DNA of 64,000 nucleotides from Pullichristensenella sp963930055 (GCA_963930055.1 CAWVKS010000009.1:186001-250000), one strand, 5' to 3'; positions 32,157-40,611 are shown, counted from the stretch's first letter. Numbers and translations are program-made. The notes: a model not told the origin generated them from the letters alone.

Positions 32157-32633
32157 ATGAACGAACATGTATATACAGGCCCGCAGGGCAAGGAGGCGCT
32201 GGGGCACCTTTATGACATGCTGTTTCAGGCCTGGCCGCTGATGCGGCGCAAGCTGTTGCCCTCGAGCGCGCAGCAGGCCGAGTTTGGCATGCCGCTCTCG
32301 CACGTGCAGGTGCTGGTGATGCTCGACCACCGCGGTTCCCTGTCCATCACGGAGATCTCCCGCAGCTTCGGCATCGCCAAGCCGAACATCACGCCGCTGG
32401 TGGATCGCCTGATCGAAGAGGGGCTGGTGATGCGCGAGCGCAACAGCGCCGACCGCCGCGTGGTCAACGTGGTGATCTGCGAAAAGGGGCGCGAGCGGCT
32501 GGCCGCCATCTACCGCGACCTGTGCGACAACCTGTTTGACTGGACGCGCACGCTGAGCGGGGAGGACCTCGCCAGCTTCAACAGCGCCCTGGAGACCATC
32601 GTCCGCCTGCTGAGCAAGCATCCGGAAGAATGA
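32157..32633 (+). CDS. MarR-family transcriptional regulator
   Basis: A 158-residue winged-helix dimer. The recognition region is VQVLVMLDHRGSLSITEIS, RSFGIAKPNITPLVDRLIEE, then the wing MRERNSADRRVVNVVICEKG, all standard MarR. GGAGGG lies 6 nt before ATG 32157. No obvious target gene is adjacent except the lipoprotein downstream, so autoregulation plus control of the following envelope genes is possible. The ligand is unknown. Confidence 0.94.
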   Translation: MNEHVYTGPQGKEALGHLYDMLFQAWPLMRRKLLPSSAQQAEFGMPLSHVQVLVMLDHRGSLSITEISRSFGIAKPNITPLVDRLIEEGLVMRERNSADRRVVNVVICEKGRERLAAIYRDLCDNLFDWTRTLSGEDLASFNSALETIVRLLSKHPEE

Positions 32634-32697
32634 ACCAAACGGGGCCCTGCGACGTCCATATATAAGAACGAAAACGCTTTTTTCTGGAGGGACGCAT

Positions 32698-34539
32698 ATG
32701 CGCAACCGTACCGCCTGGGTGATAACCGCCGCGCTCCTGGCTTTCTGCGCGGCGATGCTGGGCGGCTGCGCCGCGCAGGACGACGCGGCGGTGGCGCGCA
32801 GCGAACCCGACCTTTCGGTGAACATCTCCGTGCCCTACGCCACTACCACGCCCACCACAGCGCCCGAGAACCCCAACCAGCCCTTTTCGCTGGACGCCAA
32901 CGGCAATGTGACGGTGTACAACGAGCACTGGATCGACGAGGGCTTCGTCTCCGCCACCAGCGACGACGATGCGGCCGCGGACGGCTATGCGCAGCTGCGC
33001 CTGGGCGACCAGGGGCGGGGCGTGCAGGACCTGCAGGTCCGCCTGCGCCAGCTGGGCTACTATCCCGGCGACATCTCCGGCGTGTTCGACACGCTCACCG
33101 AGCAGGCCTTGCAGCTGTTTGAATTGACCTACGGCAGCATGCGGACGGGCATCGCCACCGTGGAATTGCAGGAGAGGCTCTTTGCCGACAACGCGCCCGC
33201 ATACAGCGCCCAGGCCTACGCCGCGGCCATCAACGGCAACTTCACCGAGCTGCGGCAGGGCGATTCGGGCAGCAACGTGCTGGCGCTGCAGATGCGCCTG
33301 CGGGAATTGGGCTTCCCCCTCCCCCACATCACCGGCTATTACGACCAGGAGACTGCCGCGGCGGTGCGCGCCTTCTTCGAGGTCTACGGCAACGAACCGA
33401 ACAGCGTGGCCATCGTCTCCATGCAGGAAGAGCTGTTCACCCCTGACCCGCGCACCTATTCCGGCGCCACGCTGGCGCCGACGCAGGCTTCCACGGACGG
33501 CCAGACGCTTTCCGAGGGCAACATCGGCTCCACGGTGGAGCGCATCCAGCAGCGCCTGATCGACCTGGGCTACATGCAGGGCAGCGCCACGGGCACGTTC
33601 GACGCCGCCACCACCGAGGCCGTCAAGGCCTTCCAGCACGTGGTGGGCGTGCAGGAGGACGGCGTTGTGACCTACGGGCTGTATACGCAGCTGACCGCCG
33701 AGGACGCGCCCGCCTTTGGCAGCCCCGAGGCCGAAGCCATCCGCGAGGGCGGCTACACGCTTTTGCAGGACGGCGATTCCGGCGAGGCGGTGACGCGCCT
33801 GCAGACCCGCCTGGTGGAGCTGGGCTATGCCAACGGCACGCCCAACGGCCGTTATGCCGCCGCCACCGTCTCCGCGGTGAAGCTGTTCCAGCGCGCCGTG
33901 GGGCTGGAGGAGACGGGCGTGGCCACCGCCGCCGTCCAGGCCATGCTCTACGCCGAGGACGCGCCGGCCTATGCCGCGGCGCCGACGCAGGCCGTGACCG
34001 GCGACCGCTATTACCCCTACAACCTGTCCATGACTGCCCTTTCCGAGGGCGATTCGGGCGAATTGGTGCTCTATTTGCAGACGCGGCTTGCCGAGCTGGG
34101 CTACTTCACCGGCGAGCCGGACGGCCAGTACGGCCCCGCCACCGCCGACGCCGTGCGCGCCGTGCAGCGCAACATGGGCCTTGAACAGACCGGCGCGGCC
34201 AGCCCCTCCTTCCAGGAGCACGTCTATTCCCAGGCCACGCCGCCTTCGGACGTATCCATGTACGACGAAACGCAGTCCTTCGCCACGCTGCAGATGGGCG
34301 ACAGCGACGGCGCGGACGCGACCATGGGGCCGGTGGAAAGCCTGCAAAAGCAGCTCTGGGAGCTGGGCTACCTGGAGCGCGACGCCGTGCGCGGCACGGA
34401 GGGCGAGTTCGGCGAGGCCACGCGCCAGGCCGTGGCCGAGGCGCAGCAGGCCATGGAGTATGTGCGCATTGACGGCGTGGCTTCGCCCGAGTTCCAGGCC
34501 TTCCTCTTCTCCCGCTACTGCGGCGCGATCCGGAAATAG
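32698..34539 (+). CDS. Lipoprotein with six peptidoglycan-binding repeats
   Basis: 613 residues. The lipobox LGGC (21-24) predicts acylation at Cys24. A Ser/Thr/Pro linker leads to six PG_binding_1-type repeats of about 70-90 residues, each with the pattern L-x-x-GDSG-x-x-V-x-x-LQ-x-RL-x-ELGY, as in LQDGDSGEAVTRLQTRL and LSEGDSGELVLYLQTRL. The last repeat is the most divergent. No catalytic domain is attached, which is unusual; it may act as a wall-binding scaffold. It lies between the MarR gene and a small membrane protein. Ends with a free C terminus. Confidence 0.85.
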   Translation: MRNRTAWVITAALLAFCAAMLGGCAAQDDAAVARSEPDLSVNISVPYATTTPTTAPENPNQPFSLDANGNVTVYNEHWIDEGFVSATSDDDAAADGYAQLRLGDQGRGVQDLQVRLRQLGYYPGDISGVFDTLTEQALQLFELTYGSMRTGIATVELQERLFADNAPAYSAQAYAAAINGNFTELRQGDSGSNVLALQMRLRELGFPLPHITGYYDQETAAAVRAFFEVYGNEPNSVAIVSMQEELFTPDPRTYSGATLAPTQASTDGQTLSEGNIGSTVERIQQRLIDLGYMQGSATGTFDAATTEAVKAFQHVVGVQEDGVVTYGLYTQLTAEDAPAFGSPEAEAIREGGYTLLQDGDSGEAVTRLQTRLVELGYANGTPNGRYAAATVSAVKLFQRAVGLEETGVATAAVQAMLYAEDAPAYAAAPTQAVTGDRYYPYNLSMTALSEGDSGELVLYLQTRLAELGYFTGEPDGQYGPATADAVRAVQRNMGLEQTGAASPSFQEHVYSQATPPSDVSMYDETQSFATLQMGDSDGADATMGPVESLQKQLWELGYLERDAVRGTEGEFGEATRQAVAEAQQAMEYVRIDGVASPEFQAFLFSRYCGAIRK

Positions 34540-34590
34540 CCTTCCCGTAGGCGCGAATTCGACAAAGTATCGAAGATTCGCGCGCGAGGT

Positions 34591-34619
34591 TTGACGCGCC
34601 GGGCGCGCCCGTGTATAAT
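34591..34619 (+). promoter_or_regulatory. Promoter of the small membrane protein gene
   Basis: TTGACG (34591-34596), a 17-nt spacer and consensus TATAAT (34614-34619). A hairpin (34551-34558 with 34576-34583) lies just upstream and may end the lipoprotein transcript. Confidence 0.8.
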
Positions 34620-34663
34620 GAAAACAGCTGGGCACACGCCCAAGCGCGAAAGGAGCGCCCGCC

Positions 34664-34957
34664 ATGAGCCGCGAAGGTAGAAGTTCCCGTAACCGCGTAT
34701 CCATCCTCAACTGGCTGTGGACGATCGTCCTTGCCTGCATCCCCGGGGTGAACATCGTCGCGCTCTTTTTGCTGGCGTTCCTGTCCAAAAAGCAGCCCAA
34801 GCGCACCTTTGCCGCCGCGGCGCTGATCCTCATGCTGATCGTGGCGATCCTCATCTTCGTCGCCTTCCTCGTTTTCCCCGCGGAGCTGCTTGCCTTTGGC
34901 GAATGGCTGCGCGGCCTCACGCCCCTGCAGGGCGCGGGCGCGCCGCTGAGCTTGTAA
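34664..34957 (+). CDS. Small two-helix membrane protein, unknown function
   Basis: 97 residues: a basic, serine-rich N terminus, two hydrophobic helices (NWLWTIVLACIPGVNIVALF and AAALILMLIVAILIFVAFLV) with a KKQPKR turn between them, and a short outside tail. AAGGAG precedes the ATG and a consensus promoter and terminator bracket it, so it is a separate unit. No family was recognised; the topology resembles small DUF4870-like or membrane-stress proteins (weak inference). Confidence 0.65.
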   Translation: MSREGRSSRNRVSILNWLWTIVLACIPGVNIVALFLLAFLSKKQPKRTFAAAALILMLIVAILIFVAFLVFPAELLAFGEWLRGLTPLQGAGAPLSL

Positions 34958-34973
34958 GCCTCCCGCAGACCGT

Positions 34974-35016
34974 CCGCCGGCATTGGCCGCTCCTGGCCAG
35001 CGCCGGCGGCTTTTTT
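34974..35016 (+). terminator. Terminator after the small membrane protein gene
   Basis: CCGCCGGC (34974-34981) pairs with GCCGGCGG (35002-35009), with an inner TTGGCC/GGCCA stem; six T residues follow. Confidence 0.9.
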
Positions 35017-35141
35017 GTTAAATCGCGAAAAAAAGCGTGCTCCAGGAACGCCTTTTGCGGTTAATTTTGAAATCTTTTTCGGTCTTTGTGAAAAGATTAT
35101 GATAAATTGCTCTTGGTTTGCAGATTTATCCCTTTTGAGGC

Positions 35142-35170
35142 TTGCAATCGTCACAGTTTTGCAATATAAT
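35142..35170 (+). promoter_or_regulatory. Promoter of the SH3 protein gene
   Basis: TTGCAA (35142-35147), a 17-nt spacer and consensus TATAAT (35165-35170), 37 nt before the GTG start. Confidence 0.7.
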
Positions 35171-35207
35171 AGACTACGATTGAAAAAACCACAAGGGAGG
35201 CGGCTGC

Positions 35208-36581
35208 GTGAAGAGCATGCTCAGGCGGCTTGCGATCTTCGCCGTGGCGTTGACGATGGTGTTCGGCAGCGCGCAGGCGACGGTCGGCGCAAAGGTTACC
35301 CGGGACAATCTGGCCATTTTCAACGCCCCGTATTGTTCGGAAGAAGAATACGCCGGGTATCTCAACAGCGGCGCGACGGTGGGCGTGATCGAAGTCCGGG
35401 GCGACTGGGCGAAGATCACGGGCGGCGGGCGCATCGGCTACACCAACGTAAACTACCTCACCCCCATCGCCACGGAATCTTCGGGCGACAACGACTACGC
35501 AAGCCGCGTGGCCGGATACACGACGCGCAGCGTCACGGTCTACAAGGGGCCCTCGACCTCCTCGGGCAAGGTCATCTCCCTGCCCTGGGGCACGCAGGTG
35601 TACGTCACCGGCACGAACGGCAGCTTCTGCCACGTGGAAAGCCCCTCGGGCTCGATGAGCGGCTACATATTGGCGGACTACCTGAGCCGCGAGGCACCCA
35701 CTTCCACCACGAAGTATACCACCCGCGAGGTCGTCGTCTACGCGCGCCCCTCGCAATCCGCCGCCTGGCTGGGGAAAGTCCCGCAGGGGCAGGCCGTGCG
35801 CGTCATCGGCGTGGTGGGCGAATGCTGCCAGATCCTCAGCGCCGACGGCATGAGCTGCGGCTACATTTACAGCGGCTACCTCAGCGACGCGCCGGTGGAC
35901 GCCTTTGAGCCCACCATCGGCTACGCCAACCGCGACCTCTACCTCTATTCGTCTCCCTCCACTTCTTCGAGCGTGATCACCGCGCTGCCCATGGGCACGG
36001 GCGTGATGGTCATCGGCGTTTCCGGCGATTTCTGCAAGGTGCGCAACAGCGACGGTTCCATCGTCGGCTATATCCCCAGCGCCTACCTCTCCCACACGCG
36101 CCCCGCCGTGGAAGAAGATGAGCCGCAGCAGGGCGGCGGTTCCTCCGGCTCCTCGATCACGGCGCTCAAGGCCAGCGTGGAGAAGGTGGACTGGTCCGAC
36201 GCGGTGGATGTGTTGCAGCGCGGCAGCTATTACACGCTGCTCAACATCCGCAACGGCGAGACCATCCGCGTCAAGTACACCACCGGCTCCTCCCACATGG
36301 ACATTGAGCCGGCCACGGCCGCGGATACCGAAAAGCTGCGCGAGTGCCTGGGCGGCGAATGGACGTATGTGCGCACGCCCGTGATCCTCATCGCCGAGGG
36401 CAAGTGCATCGCCGCTTCCATTTACGGCGAGCCGCACGGCGGCACGGACACCATCTCCGGCAACAACATGGACGGCGTGGTCTGCCTGCACCTGACCAAC
36501 AGCCGCACCCACGGCAGCGACCGCGTGGACGAGGACCATCAGGCGGCCATCCAGGAAGCCTACGACTGGGCGCACAGCTGA
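35208..36581 (+). CDS. Secreted protein with four SH3b repeats and an unassigned C-terminal domain
   Basis: 457 residues. The signal peptide ends near GSAQATVGA. Four SH3b-like repeats span about 28-305, each ending in a GY(I/T)xxxYL motif (GYTNVNYL, GYILADYL, GYIYSGYL, GYIPSAYL). A Gln/Gly/Ser linker leads to a domain of about 130 residues beginning ALKASVEKVDWSDAVDVLQ and ending with VCLHLTNSRTHGSDRVDEDH. The Thr-His-Gly plus cysteine pattern is faintly like L,D-transpeptidases, but the order is not canonical, so I leave it unassigned. The start is GTG 35208 after GGGAGG. It probably acts on or binds the cell wall. Confidence 0.75.
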   Translation: MKSMLRRLAIFAVALTMVFGSAQATVGAKVTRDNLAIFNAPYCSEEEYAGYLNSGATVGVIEVRGDWAKITGGGRIGYTNVNYLTPIATESSGDNDYASRVAGYTTRSVTVYKGPSTSSGKVISLPWGTQVYVTGTNGSFCHVESPSGSMSGYILADYLSREAPTSTTKYTTREVVVYARPSQSAAWLGKVPQGQAVRVIGVVGECCQILSADGMSCGYIYSGYLSDAPVDAFEPTIGYANRDLYLYSSPSTSSSVITALPMGTGVMVIGVSGDFCKVRNSDGSIVGYIPSAYLSHTRPAVEEDEPQQGGGSSGSSITALKASVEKVDWSDAVDVLQRGSYYTLLNIRNGETIRVKYTTGSSHMDIEPATAADTEKLRECLGGEWTYVRTPVILIAEGKCIAASIYGEPHGGTDTISGNNMDGVVCLHLTNSRTHGSDRVDEDHQAAIQEAYDWAHS

Positions 36582-36600
36582 CAAAGGAGAACAAACACAC

Positions 36601-37617
36601 ATGGAGCTTTTGCGCAGGACATTCCGCCGCCTGCGGGCATATGAACGCGATCGGCAAGCGCTGCGAAAACTTCACGAGGAATTGGACACCTGCAACGCGC
36701 ATCTGCAGTTGCAGGTGCCCTTTCGTCAGTTCGTGGAGGCCCGCAGGCGCACGGGTTGCGACGTGGACGAATACTTCGCCTTTGAGTTTTTCAAAAAGAC
36801 GCCCGAACAGCAGGAGACGTTCCTCACGCGCGCGCGGCGCTCGGAGGTGATCGAGGCGATCGGCGACCTCGACATACCTTCGACGATCCCCGGGAACAAG
36901 CTGCTGTTCAACATGATCTTTGGGGAATTTCTCGCCCGGGACTGGATCAACCCCACCCGGGCAAGCGGCGCGGAATTCGTCCAATTCATCCGCGAACATG
37001 GCGAAGTGATGGTCAAGCCGGCGCTCGACTACGGCGGCAAGGGCATCGAAACCTACCGCTACGCAGGCGACGAGGCCGCGCTCGCGCTCCACAGCCAGCT
37101 GCTCGGGCAGGGCGTGGTGGTGGAGGAACGGATGGTGCAACACCCGGACATGGCGCGCCTGAATCCGCACTGCGTCAATTCCGTGCGCGTTTCCACCTAT
37201 ACAGACTGCGACGACGTGCACATACTGTTCGCCACGGCGCGCTCCGGCGCCGGCGACGGCCCGGTGGACAACTTCACCTCCGGCGGCATGTCCGCGGCGG
37301 TGGACTGGCACACGGGCGTGATCTGCGCGGACGGCATCGACCAGGACTACCGGCGCATCCAGCGCCACCCCTTGACGGGCACGGCGCTCAAGGGCTTCCA
37401 GATCCCCAACTGGGACAAGGCGCTGGACGTGGTGCGCCGCGCGGCGCGCAAGGCCTACGCGCTGCCCCAGTGCCGCTGGGTGGGTTGGGACCTGGCCTTC
37501 CTGGCCAACGGCGAAGTCGCCCTCCTGGAAGGCAACTGGAAGCAGGGCTCGCTTTCGCAGAATACGCACGATACCGGCGTCCGCCTGCAGCTCATGGAGC
37601 TGTCCAAAAAGCGCTGA
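36601..37617 (+). CDS. Sugar-transfer-associated ATP-grasp protein
   Basis: A 338-residue ATP-grasp enzyme of the type found in capsule and teichoic-acid loci. Typical stretches are EVMVKPALDYGGKGIETY (ATP-binding lysine and glycine loop), VVVEERMVQHPDMARLNPHCVNSVR as separate shorter motifs, VDNFTSGGMSAAVDW, and the metal-binding end WVGWDLAFLANGEVALLEGN. It should ligate an amino acid or other acid to an acceptor in envelope polymer synthesis. The N-terminal 80 residues are helical and Arg-rich. It is 19 nt downstream of the SH3 gene and probably cotranscribed. Confidence 0.85.
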   Translation: MELLRRTFRRLRAYERDRQALRKLHEELDTCNAHLQLQVPFRQFVEARRRTGCDVDEYFAFEFFKKTPEQQETFLTRARRSEVIEAIGDLDIPSTIPGNKLLFNMIFGEFLARDWINPTRASGAEFVQFIREHGEVMVKPALDYGGKGIETYRYAGDEAALALHSQLLGQGVVVEERMVQHPDMARLNPHCVNSVRVSTYTDCDDVHILFATARSGAGDGPVDNFTSGGMSAAVDWHTGVICADGIDQDYRRIQRHPLTGTALKGFQIPNWDKALDVVRRAARKAYALPQCRWVGWDLAFLANGEVALLEGNWKQGSLSQNTHDTGVRLQLMELSKKR

Positions 37618-37638
37618 CCCGGCCCGCGGGCTTTATAG

Positions 37639-37671
37639 GGCGGCGTGGAACGATTTTCCACGCCGCCTTTT
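37639..37671 (+). terminator. Terminator of the ATP-grasp gene
   Basis: Perfect 12-bp stem GGCGGCGTGGAA/TTCCACGCCGCC (37639-37650, 37656-37667) followed by TTTT. Confidence 0.9.
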
Positions 37672-37680
37672 GCATGCAAA

Positions 37681-37711
37681 AACGCCCGGGCGCTGTGTGC
37701 GTCCGGGCGTT
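37681..37711 (-). terminator. Left copy of duplicated terminator stem-loop, repeat copy 3
   Basis: 31-bp hairpin with 9-bp arms AACGCCCGG/CCGGGCGTT. On the minus strand it is followed by a T run (A run at 37677-37682), making it the working terminator of the acyl-CoA synthetase gene. Identical to 37913-37943. Confidence 0.85.
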
Positions 37712-37912
37712 CAGAGCGCTGACAAAGCCCACAAACGCAAAAATCGCTCTGATAAAATAGAAATCAGAGGCGATTTTTGCTTCCGGCGTCAGCTGCACTT
37801 GCATCCTGCGGTCACTTACGTCTATGTAAGCTCCCTTGGATGCAAGCACAGCTTCCTTGTCTTGCGGGCTTTCTCAACGCTCTGCCAGTCTGTTGACTTT
37901 GTCAACATCCTG
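37712..37912 (-). mobile_element. Terminator-nested repeat element, copy 3 (201 bp, inverted)
   Basis: Opposite orientation to copies 1 and 2: it starts CAGAGCGCTGACAAAG and ends GTCAACATCCTG. The closing stem pairs 37712-37734 with 37862-37884. Hairpin 2 pairs 37737-37753 with 37763-37780; hairpin 1 pairs 37791-37806 with 37838-37853 over 16 bp, two of them G-T, topped by CTTAC/GTAAG. GTTGAC-TTT-GTCAAC at 37892-37906 is the perfect form of the end hairpin. It has no ORF of its own and lies between convergent genes. Confidence 0.87.
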
Positions 37913-37943
37913 AACGCCCGGGCGCTGTGTGCGTCCGGGCGTT
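37913..37943. repeat. Right copy of duplicated stem-loop, repeat copy 3
   Basis: Exact 31-bp copy of 37681-37711, beginning directly after the element and 13 bp before the stop codon of the convergent gene. Confidence 0.87.
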
Positions 37944-37956
37944 GCCTTTGTCTTAC

Positions 37957-40473
37957 TTACGCGGTGACGATTTTGGCGGCCTCGTGGAGCTTGAGCTCCT
38001 CCACGGCGTTCTCGCGCATCTTGTACTTGAGGATCTTGCCGGCGGCGTTCATGGGGAATTCCTTGACGAAGCTGAAGTAGCGCGGGCACTTGTGCTTGGC
38101 AAGGCGGGAAAGCGCGTACTTACGCAATTCCTCCTCCGTGGCGGTCGCGCCCTCCTTGAGGATGATACAGGCCATGATCTCCTCGCCGTATTGCTTGTCC
38201 GGCACGCCGATCACCTGCACGTCCTTGACCGCCGGGTGGGTGTAGAAGAACTCCTCGATCTCCTTGGGGTAGATGTTCTCGCCGCCGCGGATGATCATGT
38301 CCTTGATGCGGCCGGTGATCTTGAAGTAGCCCTCGGGCGTGCGGCGGGCGACGTCGCCGGAGTGCAGCCAGCCATCCTCGTCGATGACGGCGGCGGTGGC
38401 CTCGGGCATCTTGTAGTAGCCCTTCATGATGTTGTAGCCGCGGGCGCAGAACTCGCCGTCGGTGTTGTCGGGCAGCTCCTCGCCGGTGTCGGGATCGACG
38501 ATCTTGCACTCCACGGCGAACATGGCCGCGCCCACGGTGTTGACGCGCACATCCAGCGAGTCCGTGGTCTTGGACATGGTGGTGGCGGGCGAAGCCTCGG
38601 TCTGGCCGTAGGTGATGCAGATCTCGGACATGTGCATCTTGTCCACCACGTCCTGCATAACCTTCACCGGGCAGGGCGAACCGGCCATGATGCCGGTGCG
38701 CATGTTGGAAAAGTCCGTCTTTTCAAAGTCCGGGTGCTCCAGCATGGCGATGAACATCGTCGGCACGCCGTGGAAGGCGGTGATGGTCGGCTCCTTGCGG
38801 ATGCACTCCAGGGACACGCGCGGGGAAAAGTACGGGATCGGGCTCATGGTGACGGCGTGGGTTACGGAGGCGGTCATCGCCAGCACCATGCCGAAGCAGT
38901 GGAACATCGGCACCTGGATCATCATGTGGTCGTGGTTGGAAAGATCCATGCAGTCGCCGATGGCCTTGCCGTTGTTGACCACGTTGTAGTGCGTGAGCAT
39001 GACGCCCTTGGGGAAGCCCGTGGTGCCGGAGGTGTACTGCATGTTGCAGACGTCGTTTTTGTCGATCTGGCGCGAGCGCTGGTAGACCTCGCTCATGGGC
39101 ACGTCCCTGGCCAAGGCCAGCGCGCCTTCCCAGGTAAAGCAGCCGGGCTGCTCGGATTCGCAGGTGATGATGTTGCGCAAATGCGGCAGACGCTTGCTGA
39201 ACAGTTCGCCCGGCGCGGTGGTCTTGAGCTCGGGGCAGATCTCGTTGATGATCTCGACGTAGTTGGAGTCCTTGTAGCCGTCGATCATCACCAGCGTGTG
39301 GGTGTCGGACTGGCGCAGCAGATACTCCGCCTCGTGCACCTTGTAGGCGGTGTTGACCGTCACCAGCACGGCGCCGATGCGGGCGCTGGCCCAGAAGGTG
39401 ATGAACCACTGGGGGATGTTCGTCGCCCAGATGGCCACGTGGTCGCCCTTCTTCACGCCCATGGCGATGAGGGCGCGGGCGAACTGGTCCACGTCGTCGC
39501 GGAACTGCGCGTAGGTGCGCGTGTAGTCGCAGGTGGTGTAGCGGAAGGCGTACTGGTCGGGGAATTCCTTCACCACGCGGTCGAGCACCTCGGGGAAGGT
39601 GAGGTCGATCAGGTGCTCCTTGGGCCAGAGGTACTTGCCGGTGCCGCGGTTGTCGGTTTGCAGGCACTGGGCGGCGTAGGTCTGCATGAAGTGGGCAAAG
39701 TGCGGGAATACGATGCCGGCGTCGGTGAGGTCGGGCATCCAGCGCTTGACCCATTCCAGGGAGACGAAGCCGTCAAAGTCGATGGCGGTGAGCGCGTCGA
39801 GCATGTCGTAGATGGGCAGGTCGCCCTCGCCCATCATCTTGTAGACGATGCGGCCGTCCTCCACCACGGAATCCTTGGCGTGGACGTGGCGGATGTAGGC
39901 GCCGAGGTTGTCCACGGTGGTCCTGGGGGATTCGCCAAAGAAGCGGTAGGGGTGGTGGATATCCCACAAGGCGGCAATCTCCGGGCGGTTTACCTTGTCG
40001 AGCAGCCTGCGCAGGCGGGCGGTGTCGCCGTATACGCCGTTGGTCTCCACCAGCAGCGTCACGTCCTTGCCCCTGGCGATGTCGGCCAGCTGCGCAAGCA
40101 CCCCGGCGATCTTTTCGTCGTCCACTTCGCCCTCGGGGGCGGCGTCGCGGTCGGCGAGCACGCGGATGTAGGGCGTGCCCATCTCGTGGGCAAGCTCGAT
40201 GTATTCGGTGATCTCAAGGACGGCCGCCTCGCGGTCCTCCTCGTCCTTCAGCGCCGTGTTGGAGGAGAAGCAGGGAATGGTAAGTCGCAGATCGCTCAGC
40301 TTCTGGATGGTCTGATGGATGCGCCGGGGCGTAAAGGGCGCCGCCGTCACGGCGTGGATGTTGCGGCCGATGCCGCGCACCTCGATGCCATCAAACTGAA
40401 AATCCTTGGCCATTGTGTAGATGTCCACCCAATCAAAGTCAGGACATCCGAGCGTTGAAAAAGCGATCCGCAT
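37957..40473 (-). CDS. Fusion: xylose-isomerase-like TIM barrel + AMP-forming acyl-CoA synthetase
   Basis: An 838-residue two-part protein. Residues 1 to about 270 form an isomerase/epimerase-type barrel with the full metal set Glu143 (LLVETNG), Asp171 (ALWDIHHPY), His198 (HVHAKDS) and Glu240 (SLEWVKRW). Residues from about 285 onward are an ANL-superfamily acyl-CoA synthetase with YTSGTTGFPKG, YGQTEASP, GWLHSGDVA, GRIKDMIIRGGENIYPKEIE (exactly the hinge motif) and the catalytic lysine in NAAGKILK. The frame is continuous and GGAGGG lies 6 nt upstream of the start. The linkage suggests that the barrel produces or remodels the acid that the synthetase activates with ATP and CoA (inference). 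It is monocistronic. Confidence 0.93.
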   Translation of the reverse strand: MRIAFSTLGCPDFDWVDIYTMAKDFQFDGIEVRGIGRNIHAVTAAPFTPRRIHQTIQKLSDLRLTIPCFSSNTALKDEEDREAAVLEITEYIELAHEMGTPYIRVLADRDAAPEGEVDDEKIAGVLAQLADIARGKDVTLLVETNGVYGDTARLRRLLDKVNRPEIAALWDIHHPYRFFGESPRTTVDNLGAYIRHVHAKDSVVEDGRIVYKMMGEGDLPIYDMLDALTAIDFDGFVSLEWVKRWMPDLTDAGIVFPHFAHFMQTYAAQCLQTDNRGTGKYLWPKEHLIDLTFPEVLDRVVKEFPDQYAFRYTTCDYTRTYAQFRDDVDQFARALIAMGVKKGDHVAIWATNIPQWFITFWASARIGAVLVTVNTAYKVHEAEYLLRQSDTHTLVMIDGYKDSNYVEIINEICPELKTTAPGELFSKRLPHLRNIITCESEQPGCFTWEGALALARDVPMSEVYQRSRQIDKNDVCNMQYTSGTTGFPKGVMLTHYNVVNNGKAIGDCMDLSNHDHMMIQVPMFHCFGMVLAMTASVTHAVTMSPIPYFSPRVSLECIRKEPTITAFHGVPTMFIAMLEHPDFEKTDFSNMRTGIMAGSPCPVKVMQDVVDKMHMSEICITYGQTEASPATTMSKTTDSLDVRVNTVGAAMFAVECKIVDPDTGEELPDNTDGEFCARGYNIMKGYYKMPEATAAVIDEDGWLHSGDVARRTPEGYFKITGRIKDMIIRGGENIYPKEIEEFFYTHPAVKDVQVIGVPDKQYGEEIMACIILKEGATATEEELRKYALSRLAKHKCPRYFSFVKEFPMNAAGKILKYKMRENAVEELKLHEAAKIVTA

Positions 40474-40507
40474 AATGTTCCCTCCAGTTCCTCATGGTAT
40501 GGGTACG

Positions 40508-40536
40508 ATTTTAACATTCCGCCATGGCAAAATCAA
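40508..40536 (-). promoter_or_regulatory. Promoter of the fusion gene
   Basis: Minus strand TTGATT (40531-40536), a 17-nt spacer and TAAAAT (40508-40513), 35 nt before the start codon. Confidence 0.7.
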
Positions 40537-40589
40537 CGCTTCAAACGTTAAAATCGCGCGCCGGGCATCGTACACAAAAGCCGCAAAGA

Positions 40590-40611
40590 ACGTTCACAGG
40601 ACGTTCACGGC
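40590..40611. promoter_or_regulatory. Two 11-bp-spaced direct repeats, candidate response-regulator site
   Basis: ACGTTCACAGG (40590-40600) is followed directly by ACGTTCACGGC (40601-40611). Direct repeats with an 11-bp period are the usual layout of OmpR/PhoP-type binding sites. It lies about 80 bp before the NEW3/ABC operon, which faces an OmpR-type two-component system. Confidence 0.35.

Noticed and set aside
37927..40458. Open 843-codon plus-strand frame
   Set aside because: Antisense shadow of the TIM-barrel/acyl-CoA synthetase fusion, whose motifs are clear on the minus strand; the plus translation has biased His/Val/Gly composition.
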